A DNA stretch of 38,295 nucleotides from Stercoripulliclostridium_A sp045535235 (GTDB lineage Bacteria; Bacillota; Clostridia; Christensenellales; DTU072): assembly GCA_045535235.1 (NCBI GenBank), contig JAZSLG010000010.1, positions 1 through 38,295 on the forward strand. The letters are read 5' to 3'. Shown piece by piece: positions 30,991 to 38,295 of this stretch. Position 1 is the stretch's first letter; each line of letters begins with the position of its first letter. The notes below the pieces were generated by a model. It ran no database searches. It was given only the letters and a program-made list of their open reading frames with translations, and was not told where the DNA came from. Both the position numbers and the translations under genes were made by a program.

Positions 30991-33570
30991 CTATTGATTT
31001 TCAATTGTGCCAACTAATTTGGCGTAAAGTTCCTTACTATTAGGAACGGGGTCGCCCGGCTTAATTTCCGGCTCGTAATTAACGAAATCGGTACAAACCA
31101 AATAGCAAGGGTTCGTTATGTGTAACGATCTAGACGAATTCAAAACCAAATCTATTAAACCGACTAGACCCTCCAAATCGCCTTTAGGCACCCCGTTTTC
31201 ATCCTCGAGAGGAATATCAAAGGTTCTCATTGGAGAGGTTGTGTTTGCATGAATACTATCCGGGTCCATCTTAGAAATAAGAGTAAGACCAACAAAAGCA
31301 AAACTAGCGTACTCTTTACTTGCGTATTTGTAGAATATTCCATTATATTCTTTTTCATTAATAAATGACTCCAATGCGTTTGCTATTGCGTTTACAAATA
31401 CCTTTCTCAACTCGCCAGCTATAATATCTGAACCAACTAATCCTAACAAAGCCTCGGCAAAAATATTTTTAAATTCTTCACGTTGTTTCCAGTTATATAC
31501 GTCCATAAAGCCTTCAAACACGATATCTTGATTAAAAACGACGTCCATATACTGTTCACTAAACTTACTGGTAACCATTTGTATTGCGGCACCGCCCTGT
31601 TGCTTAAAAATGTTATTTTTAAAAGTGAAAGTTCCACGTTCCGCCCTACCCGGCTCGTGTTGTATACCTACCCCACTATGAATATTTTCACCAAATATAC
31701 AACCCTCCACTAAAGCGTTTAACGTGTTATGGAAGGAAATACCTTCATTATAACCGGAAAGCTGACAGAACTTAATCTCTATTGGGCAGTAACACCAATA
31801 AAAATTAATAAATCCAAGTACGTTATCTACGTCTTTATATGCCGGTGAGCCTATTGAGACAACGTCCTCGATTACCGTTTTACCATTACCGGTCTCTTGA
31901 TATTCCCAGTGTCCACTCCCATACCTAGTTGCATCAATAACCCAGTTTCTAAAACTCCCGGGGTTAACAACAGGAAGATTTGTAGCATCAATTTTGAAGC
32001 CGTTGCCGTAAATATCGCTCCTTAGCCCCGCCGTATAAGTTGGGTATAAATCGGCTTGTAAAACTATATCGTTGTGATTAAGCTCGGCTACCCTATTAAA
32101 CTCATCCCAGTCGTACACGTTAATTGCGTCTCTTTCACGCAAGTTAAAAGTAAAGCTACGCTTTACGCGTTGTTGTAATAGCTCGTTTATCTTTAGTGTT
32201 GCGGTAACTGTTACCGATTGTCCCTTACTTGCTTCTTTGAACTCAATTACTATGTCTTGGGAGTTTTCTAGTCTAGTAAAACTTGCAAGAGTAGTATCAC
32301 TAATCGTCCACTCCACGTCAAATTTGTTATCCTTGTTAACGAGTCCAAAAGTAAAAGTATTTACCCTATTGCCATTTTCGTCCAACCAATATCTTCCCCA
32401 AGTACGCTTTAATTGAATACCGAGTTTTTGGTCTGCCGAACCTAGTTCCAGTTCAAACGCAACGGGATTTTCCCTTACAATAACCTCTTTGGAAACCGTT
32501 AGACCGTTATAGGTTGCGTTAACCATAACGCTACCGGCTGTCTTAGGTACTAGCATACCGGTTACGGGTTCTACTTCCAACACTTCTTTGTTTGAAACGC
32601 TAATCGTAGCATCCTCGTAAATTGTTCCGTCCGCAAGATTGCCAACCACTGGGTAATATCCGCCGTTGCGAGTATACATTAAGGGAGCAAGCTCGATAAA
32701 ACCAATTTCGTTTTCATCCACGCTAAAAACTTCCACTATAACGATATTACTGCCCAATGCAAACGAGTAAGTATTATCTTCCAAAACAGAAACTACAACG
32801 TCCTCGTTCAAAGCGTAATTTTCTTTCAAATAATCGCTAGTAACTTCACTTGCAGTAGTATAAATCTTGTTGCTTGCTACTACTGCATTTCTCGTATCTA
32901 CGTCAAAATAGTCGCTAACTGTGTTACCATCTTTATCAACTGCATTAACCTTAATGCGAGCAAGTCCTTTACCGGTAATCGTAAGTTCACCGTTAGGGCT
33001 TATATCCGCAACCGCAGTATTGGAAGAAGACCATTGTATATCGTTGTTACGAAGCGCGTCTACCGGATTAATATCGACGTAATATTTTCCACCAACCAAA
33101 AGTTCAAGGTAGTTTTCCACGAATACGCCCTTTTCATCGTAGATTTCTATGGTTTCAATAGAATCGCTAGTAACGTAAAAAGTAACTTCTTTATATACGT
33201 TTATATTAGCTTTTGCACGAATTTCCAGCTTGCAAACGCCAATTTTTTTGGGGATAACGTAGTAACGATTACTGTCGCCTATACGTTCTAATTCTACTTC
33301 TCCCTCGCCCGCTTCTTCCACTATTTCGTAACTAATGGTTTTGTCTTGAGTTATTGCTGGAAGAACGTCGATGATTATAAATTCTTCCGTGTTTTGCGAG
33401 TCAACTTTTATAATAGAGTCCTTGCCGAGTTCAACGTTATCACTATCCTTTATAATCATATCCGTGGGATTTACTGGAGTGGTAAGCGAAATGATTGCTC
33501 CCGTTGCGGAAAGAGCAATAACTACGACTATCGGTATTATAAAAATAACTCCTACAAGAAATTTTTTCAT
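30991..33570 (-). CDS. Membrane-anchored Ig-like/beta-helix surface protein, paralog B (859 residues)
   Basis: Extracellular protein with an N-terminal anchor (hydrophobic 5-29, VGVIFIIPIVVVIALSATGA). A beta-rich domain follows (about 35-135). A BIG2-type Ig domain is at about 150-225 (VDINPVDALRNNDIQWSSSN, then GLARIKVNAVDKDGN) and a second Ig-like domain at about 290-366. Next is a conserved ELELGSADQKLGIQLKRTWG domain (about 370-478). Residues of about 480-690 have the short N- and G-rich turns of a right-handed beta-helix (IYGNGFKIDATN, NALVEGCIFGENI, FTFKNNIFKQQGGAAIQM). The C-terminal region is conserved with its neighbour paralog (VCTDF, PGDPVPNSKELY). There is no sortase signal and no catalytic motif I can recognise, so ligand or enzyme activity is unknown. 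It follows its paralog after 37 bp with only a weak AGG-type ribosome site. Confidence 0.85.
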   Translation of the reverse strand: MKKFLVGVIFIIPIVVVIALSATGAIISLTTPVNPTDMIIKDSDNVELGKDSIIKVDSQNTEEFIIIDVLPAITQDKTISYEIVEEAGEGEVELERIGDSNRYYVIPKKIGVCKLEIRAKANINVYKEVTFYVTSDSIETIEIYDEKGVFVENYLELLVGGKYYVDINPVDALRNNDIQWSSSNTAVADISPNGELTITGKGLARIKVNAVDKDGNTVSDYFDVDTRNAVVASNKIYTTASEVTSDYLKENYALNEDVVVSVLEDNTYSFALGSNIVIVEVFSVDENEIGFIELAPLMYTRNGGYYPVVGNLADGTIYEDATISVSNKEVLEVEPVTGMLVPKTAGSVMVNATYNGLTVSKEVIVRENPVAFELELGSADQKLGIQLKRTWGRYWLDENGNRVNTFTFGLVNKDNKFDVEWTISDTTLASFTRLENSQDIVIEFKEASKGQSVTVTATLKINELLQQRVKRSFTFNLRERDAINVYDWDEFNRVAELNHNDIVLQADLYPTYTAGLRSDIYGNGFKIDATNLPVVNPGSFRNWVIDATRYGSGHWEYQETGNGKTVIEDVVSIGSPAYKDVDNVLGFINFYWCYCPIEIKFCQLSGYNEGISFHNTLNALVEGCIFGENIHSGVGIQHEPGRAERGTFTFKNNIFKQQGGAAIQMVTSKFSEQYMDVVFNQDIVFEGFMDVYNWKQREEFKNIFAEALLGLVGSDIIAGELRKVFVNAIANALESFINEKEYNGIFYKYASKEYASFAFVGLTLISKMDPDSIHANTTSPMRTFDIPLEDENGVPKGDLEGLVGLIDLVLNSSRSLHITNPCYLVCTDFVNYEPEIKPGDPVPNSKELYAKLVGTIENQ

Positions 33571-33607
33571 TATTTCCTACCTGAATATTTTTTCTCTAAT
33601 TTCCCTC

Positions 33608-36277
33608 TTAAACCTTTCCTCTTAGTTTTTCATATAGCGCCCTACTATTGGGTATGGGGTCACCGGGTTGAATTTCGGGCTCTCCGTTTGAGAAATCGGT
33701 ACAAACTATTACCGATGGATTACATAACGTAGTTACGTTAGGCATATTTACGCTTGGCGCTACCGATACCATTAGATTATCCAAATCCACCATTCCGCCA
33801 ACGGGATTTCCTTTACTATCACGGAAGGGTAAGTCCGTTAGCATTAGCCCGTCGGAGTTTATAGTAACCTTATTTTCGTCAAAATAGAATAACGCCCCCA
33901 AGCCCAAAGCGCCAAAGGAAACGTATTTATCACCCGCATACTCATAGTATAGGTCTTGTATTTCATCGCCTTCCGCGACCTCGGCAAGAATCTTTTTGAG
34001 TCTTGGTAACAAAACGCTATCTATCAACGACTTCAACTCACCAGGTGCAAACATTCCAACGTAACTGCTAATCAAGCTAGCAAGACTTTCGGTAAAGTCC
34101 TCCTTTGACTTCCAGTTGTAAAAATCGTTAAATCCCTCAAATGTAAGGTCGGGAGCCATATTACAATTGGAGTCAATGTCCATGTCAATCGGAACACTTG
34201 CAAGCATTATACTTGGACCGTCTGAAATCTTAAATATGTTATTGCGGAAGGTTAGCTTGTTGCCTTTTTCCGGGAAACGACGATAGTTTTCATTATAATA
34301 GTAGGCAAAAATACAATCTTCGGCATTATCGCCCAAAATACAGCCCTCTACAAGTACGTCGTAATGGTAAGCGATTTCCAAACCACGATGAGTATTATAC
34401 ACTTGGAGATATCGGAAGTTTACCGGTAAATCGTCGGGGTAATTATCAAACTTTGACCTAACTTCATCCCAAAGTGCAGTAGATTTAATGCCGGAGCCAC
34501 GGTCGGTAGACTCTTCCAAAGAGTTGGCGTTAAACATTATAATATCCTCAAAGTTAATCGAGGTATTACCTTCTTGGACAAAAAACTCGTAATTTGCCAA
34601 ATACTCGTTTTTCTTGGATACATCCACGAACTCTTCAAAATCGTATTCTATGGTACCGTCGTCAAAAGCTATATTTTCAATTTGAGAGCCGTCCCACTTG
34701 AAGCCGTTACCGTAAATACTACCAGTAACGTACTCCAACCTACTGGTTGCCACTATATCGCTTTGCAAAGCCATGTTGTAAAAACGGAAATTCTTTACCC
34801 AATTTGCTTGCTCAAAGGTATACACGTTAATGGTATTTTTCTCTTCCCTAATATTAAACGTAAAGCTACGCTTTACCCTATTTTGTAGGAAGCCGTTAAT
34901 CTTTAAGGTCGCAGTAATTACCACAGCGTTACCTTGCGCCTCGTCCTTAAAGTTGATAATAATATCTTGACTATCGGGGATACGGGTAATTTCGGCAAAG
35001 CTCGGGTCGTTTACGCTCCACTCAACGTCGAAAGTATTCGACTTGTCAACTAGACCAAAATTAAACTCCGTAGTAAGAGCGTTGTTTTCATCTAGCCAAT
35101 AAATGCCCCAAGTTCTATCCAATTGAATACCTAATTTTTGGTCACCGCTACCAAGCTCCAGTTCAAAAGCAACGGGGTTATCCTTAATAGTGATTACCCT
35201 TTCTTTAATTTCTCCGTTATAGCTGATTTTTATGGTTGCAACGCCTGTTTTTAACGGAATCAATTGTGATATTAGTTTTTCGTAAGTTATAAGCTCGCTA
35301 GTTACACATTCAACGGTTAAATCCGTAATTTCTTCTCCGCTTACCAAATTTATAGCGCTTACTGCGTAAGCACCGTTACGCAAATACATAACGTCGGGCA
35401 AATCTACTATATCCCAATCGTTTTCTTCGGTAATAACCGTAGTTACTACGACGTCGCTCTCTCCGTCACTAACGGTAAAGGTCCCGTCCTCGTTATCTAT
35501 GATGGTAGCTTCCTCATCAAGCACTACGTTTGCCATGAGCCACGCTTCGTCAACCTCATCGGTTACGAAAACTTCGGTCTTATTTACTAATGCCTTTCTC
35601 GTATCAACGTCTACGTAATCGCTAACCGTATTACCATCCTTATCAACTGCAATCACTTTAACTCTTGCTAATCCGCGATTTTTTATCTCCACTAAACCGT
35701 TTTGACTAACAGCAACAATACTCGTATTAGAAGAATCCCAACGAATATTGTTGTCGCGTACAGCGTCTATTGGATTAATATCAACGTACAACTTTTTATT
35801 CTCGGTGATTTCTAAATAATCACCCACTTCTTGACCGTCTTTATCGTATATAAGCATGCTTTCCACGCTATCGGATGATACGTAGAAAGTAATCTCTTCA
35901 AATACGTTAACGTTAGCCTTTGCGCGTATTTCCAATTTGGTAACGCCAATTTTTTTAGGAATAATGGAATAACGGTTACTCTCCCCAATTTGTTCTAGTT
36001 CGACTTCACCGCTACCCGCTTCTTCCACTCGTTCACACTCAATCGCCTTATTTTGCGTTATTGCTGGCAATACGTCTATAATAATAAACTCGTCGAAATT
36101 CTTGGAATCTACTTTTATTACCGTATTCCTATCAATTTCCACGTTATCACTATTTTTTATTACCATTTCGCTGGGATTAACCGGCGTTGTAAGGCTAATA
36201 ATCGCACCCGTTGCGGAAAGGGCAATGACTACGACTATCGGTATTATAAAAATTACGCCTATTAGAAACTTTTTCAT
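33608..36277 (-). CDS. Membrane-anchored Ig-like/beta-helix surface protein, paralog A (889 residues)
   Basis: Paralog of the gene directly downstream, with the same domain order: anchor (5-29), beta-rich domain, BIG2-type Ig domain (VDINPIDAVRDNNIRWDSSN, then GLARVKVIAVDKDGNTVSDY), second Ig-like domain, the ELELGSGDQKLGIQLDRTWG domain, and a beta-helix (IYGNGFKWDGSQ, YDVLVEGCILGDNAEDCIF, LTFRNNIFKISDGPSIML). The shared C-terminal end reads VCTDFSNGEPEIQPGDPIPN. The anchor is almost identical to that of its paralog at protein level, while the middle has diverged. No clear promoter lies in the 80 bp upstream, so it may be read from the ABC exporter genes. The ribosome site is weak (GTGGAAA). 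Function unknown; a surface-binding or polysaccharide-active role would suit the fold. Confidence 0.85.
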   Translation of the reverse strand: MKKFLIGVIFIIPIVVVIALSATGAIISLTTPVNPSEMVIKNSDNVEIDRNTVIKVDSKNFDEFIIIDVLPAITQNKAIECERVEEAGSGEVELEQIGESNRYSIIPKKIGVTKLEIRAKANVNVFEEITFYVSSDSVESMLIYDKDGQEVGDYLEITENKKLYVDINPIDAVRDNNIRWDSSNTSIVAVSQNGLVEIKNRGLARVKVIAVDKDGNTVSDYVDVDTRKALVNKTEVFVTDEVDEAWLMANVVLDEEATIIDNEDGTFTVSDGESDVVVTTVITEENDWDIVDLPDVMYLRNGAYAVSAINLVSGEEITDLTVECVTSELITYEKLISQLIPLKTGVATIKISYNGEIKERVITIKDNPVAFELELGSGDQKLGIQLDRTWGIYWLDENNALTTEFNFGLVDKSNTFDVEWSVNDPSFAEITRIPDSQDIIINFKDEAQGNAVVITATLKINGFLQNRVKRSFTFNIREEKNTINVYTFEQANWVKNFRFYNMALQSDIVATSRLEYVTGSIYGNGFKWDGSQIENIAFDDGTIEYDFEEFVDVSKKNEYLANYEFFVQEGNTSINFEDIIMFNANSLEESTDRGSGIKSTALWDEVRSKFDNYPDDLPVNFRYLQVYNTHRGLEIAYHYDVLVEGCILGDNAEDCIFAYYYNENYRRFPEKGNKLTFRNNIFKISDGPSIMLASVPIDMDIDSNCNMAPDLTFEGFNDFYNWKSKEDFTESLASLISSYVGMFAPGELKSLIDSVLLPRLKKILAEVAEGDEIQDLYYEYAGDKYVSFGALGLGALFYFDENKVTINSDGLMLTDLPFRDSKGNPVGGMVDLDNLMVSVAPSVNMPNVTTLCNPSVIVCTDFSNGEPEIQPGDPIPNSRALYEKLRGKV

Positions 36278-36310
36278 TTACTATTTTCCACTTTTTTATT
36301 TTTCTTTTGC

Positions 36311-36352
36311 GACGAAACCACTTTCGCCGGAAGCCTAAACCATGGGCTTAGG
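36311..36352 (-). other. Two adjacent stem-loops between the ABC permease and surface-protein genes
   Basis: On the minus strand, CCTAAGCC, loop CAT, GGTTTAGG (8 pairs, one wobble) is followed within 5 bases by GGCGAAA, loop GTGG, TTTCGTC (7 pairs, one wobble). The downstream sequence is A-rich rather than U-rich, so these are not standard terminators. They may be a processing or mRNA-stability element between operon segments. Confidence 0.45.
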
Positions 36353-36357
36353 GTATA

Positions 36358-37998
36358 CTATTTTGCAATTTTATCGTAAGTTTTGTTCAATTTGAAACAA
36401 TAGTTAAAAATGGAACAAACCAAGAAGATTCCAGCAAATGCCGTACATACGATATACATTAATTCTTGCGTCAAAACGTACTCGGTGCCGGGGACTATGA
36501 ATCCGTCACTTGCAAGATAGGAAAGGAACATGCACAATACGCCTTCCACGATTGCAACCACGAATCCAAGAGCTACGCTAAGAGTCGTGGAAGCGTTATT
36601 ATTTACAACCTCACCTTCACCCGAAAGGTTAAAATACGGGCGTTTAATATCAAATCGCATGGAAGTAAGGGTAAGTCCAATGGAAAGAGATTCTACTATC
36701 AAGAATATCCACAAACCTACGGCAACCGTTACTTGTTCAGTAAATATCAATACGATTACGCATATTCCGTTTGCGATGAGAGATACCAATAAATACATGA
36801 AGAACTTTACGAAAAGTTGCTTTACGATGGAAACTGGTGCAACTTTGGTATGGTAAAAGTTATCGCCCTCACGGCTAACCGAGGTTGCACTAAAGGAAGT
36901 GATGACGGTAGCAAAAATGAGCATTACAAGTAGAGTCATACCAAGTGCAATTTGCTCACCTATTTGGTCTTTACCAAGTTGCATGGTGATATTATTGCAA
37001 AAATATACCATTACCGGCATTGCGCAAGCCAATACGAAATATTGGAAAGAGTAGTTTACCGAACGGAAAACTTGCAAAAACTCTTTGTGTAATAGCGCAA
37101 CAAAAATGGGGCGACGACGATTTTTAGTCTTATGTTTGAACGCCGAACCCTCTACTTCTATATTATTAAGTAAAGTTTTGGGATAAAGTTTTGCAATAAC
37201 CAGTATAGTACCTATTAAGCTAAATCCGGTAATTCCAATTAATACCGGGTAAGCAATATATAGTTCGTGTCCAATTAAAACGTCGGCAAAGTATTTAGTA
37301 GGTATCAAATATTGTGCTACGTCCTTAATTATTTGAACGAATCCATCGCTAAATACGGAAAATTCAGTATCGTTCATAAAGGTTACCATCTTATCGAACA
37401 ATAACATATATATTGCAAACATGAGTGTAACCAGTATTGCTAGTCCTGCTATAATAAGACCGAATTTATTACGAATCCTATTAGTTACGTGCATAATCGG
37501 TATAGCTAAAATGTTACTTAATAAGAAGGGTATGAACATCATAAACAATACCGAAACAGGTATCATTTTATAAAAATCCATACCTAATTCCATAGTTTTT
37601 GCGTAACCGATTAGGAAAGGAGTTATAATTACTGCTGTAACTGCAAACTGCGTAATAATAAGGAATAGCGTCTTACTTACGAAAACCTCGGCGCCGGAAA
37701 CGGGATAACGCATTAAAATTTCGTTATCGCCCTTGTAATATAGCACCTTTATAGTAGACGACGTTCCTATAAAACACATGAATAGGAAGAAAACGGTGTA
37801 TAAAATTACGAGTGCCTCGTAAGCGATACCCGCTTTATCAAACATTTCAAAGAATATACCGGCAACTAGATAGAGTCCATATACCGCAACGGCTACGAGT
37901 ACTACGGTAAAAAGACTCTTTAGCCAAGAATACTTGCTTTGCGAGTTACCTTTCATTCTATTTTTTAACTCTAATTTGAGTAACGTTTTAATATTCAT
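36358..37998 (-). CDS. ABC transporter permease, 12 membrane segments
   Basis: Membrane subunit of an ABC exporter, 546 residues. Twelve hydrophobic segments fall into two groups of six (about 28-260 and about 320-540) with a basic central loop (FKHKTKNRRRPIFVALLHKE). This suggests two ABC-2-type halves joined in one chain. The N-terminal cytosolic end (MNIKTLLKLELKNRMKGN) is typical of such permeases. The ATPase gene ends 18 bases before the start, so the pair is an operon. The substrate cannot be read from the sequence. The neighbouring surface proteins have standard Sec-type signals and need not be the cargo. Confidence 0.85.
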   Translation of the reverse strand: MNIKTLLKLELKNRMKGNSQSKYSWLKSLFTVVLVAVAVYGLYLVAGIFFEMFDKAGIAYEALVILYTVFFLFMCFIGTSSTIKVLYYKGDNEILMRYPVSGAEVFVSKTLFLIITQFAVTAVIITPFLIGYAKTMELGMDFYKMIPVSVLFMMFIPFLLSNILAIPIMHVTNRIRNKFGLIIAGLAILVTLMFAIYMLLFDKMVTFMNDTEFSVFSDGFVQIIKDVAQYLIPTKYFADVLIGHELYIAYPVLIGITGFSLIGTILVIAKLYPKTLLNNIEVEGSAFKHKTKNRRRPIFVALLHKEFLQVFRSVNYSFQYFVLACAMPVMVYFCNNITMQLGKDQIGEQIALGMTLLVMLIFATVITSFSATSVSREGDNFYHTKVAPVSIVKQLFVKFFMYLLVSLIANGICVIVLIFTEQVTVAVGLWIFLIVESLSIGLTLTSMRFDIKRPYFNLSGEGEVVNNNASTTLSVALGFVVAIVEGVLCMFLSYLASDGFIVPGTEYVLTQELMYIVCTAFAGIFLVCSIFNYCFKLNKTYDKIAK

Positions 37999-38016
37999 AT
38001 CTATTTCCTTGATTAA

Positions 38017-38295
38017 TTAATCGTGCAAAACGATATTTCTAGAAAGTGTACTTGCTTCGTTAATAATATCTTGCTCGGTTGCGGTAATTTTACAGAAAGT
38101 GGTTTCCAACGTTTCTTTATTACCTTTAACGTGCAAATCAATAACCGTTTGCAAACGTCCGTCTTTTATGATTGCTACCCTATCACAAATTTTGGAAACC
38201 AAGTCCAAGTTGTGTGAACTGAAAAATACGGTATTTCCTTCGGCGCAATGGTCGTCCATTCTCTTTAGAATTTCCACCATTGATTGATGGTCAAG
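38017..38295 (-). CDS. ABC transporter ATP-binding protein, truncated by the window edge
   Basis: Only the C-terminal 92 residues lie in the window. The frame is open to the last base, so the ATG at 38280 is internal. It begins with LDHQSMVEILKRM, the D-loop region that follows Walker B, then NTVFFSSHNLDLVSKICDRV with the H-loop His, and IIKDGRL as in most exporter ATPases. A short regulatory tail ends in LSRNIVLHD. It pairs with the permease encoded 18 bases downstream. Confidence 0.92.
   Translation of the reverse strand, partial: LDHQSMVEILKRMDDHCAEGNTVFFSSHNLDLVSKICDRVAIIKDGRLQTVIDLHVKGNKETLETTFCKITATEQDIINEASTLSRNIVLHD

Noticed and set aside
33571..33607. Terminator or promoter between the two beta-helix paralogs
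   Set aside because: The 37-bp gap has no stem with a T-run and no -10/-35 pair. It holds only a weak ribosome site.

Overview
The window reads as a chromosomal segment of a moderately AT-rich Gram-positive anaerobe of the class Clostridia. The clues are AGGAG-type ribosome binding sites, sigma-A-like promoters with 16-17 bp spacers, a split transketolase, a pot operon led by an XRE-cupin regulator, a lipoprotein polyamine-binding protein, and very large InlB-repeat/GLUG surface proteins of the kind common in uncultured gut Clostridia (for example Christensenellales-like lineages). The lineage is an inference from style and gene content, not from a marker gene.

Layout. Positions 1-2407 (+ strand) hold the end of a transketolase N-terminal subunit gene, the transketolase C-terminal subunit gene, and a 319-residue protein with SCP2-like features, closed by a strong terminator. 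Positions 2461-2766 hold two nearly identical 128-bp direct repeats that can fold into long hairpins. The second copy ends in an inverted repeat that overlaps the stop codon of trkH. Everything from 2762 to the right edge is on the - strand. In transcription order from the right edge the genes are: an ABC exporter (ATPase cut by the window edge, plus a 12-segment permease); two tandem paralogous membrane-anchored Ig-like/beta-helix proteins; a 311-residue anchored protein coupled to mtnN; a fusion of phosphoglucosamine mutase with the acetyltransferase half of GlmU; a 4164-residue secreted repeat protein; the XRE-cupin regulator with potA, potB, potC and potD; a GH38 alpha-mannosidase; a Nudix ADP-ribose pyrophosphatase; and trkA-trkH for potassium uptake.

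How the genes work together. The pot operon is a textbook polyamine importer under a clear promoter, with two 17-nt palindromes just upstream that are likely operators. TrkA and TrkH form one potassium uptake system. The mannosidase has its own promoter, with a 19-nt palindrome over the -35 box that suggests sugar-responsive control. About half of the window codes for cell-envelope proteins: the giant repeat protein, two beta-helix paralogs, the 311-residue protein and an ABC exporter. A fused enzyme that would make GlcNAc-1-phosphate for the wall lies among them. Domain calls come from reading motifs by eye. No database search was possible.

The points most worth a second look are the GlmM-GlmU fusion, the repeat pair beside trkH, the paralog pair whose membrane anchor is conserved residue by residue despite many silent changes, the PotA with two C-terminal TOBE-like modules, the PotD with both a lipobox and a C-terminal membrane segment, and the pot operator pair.
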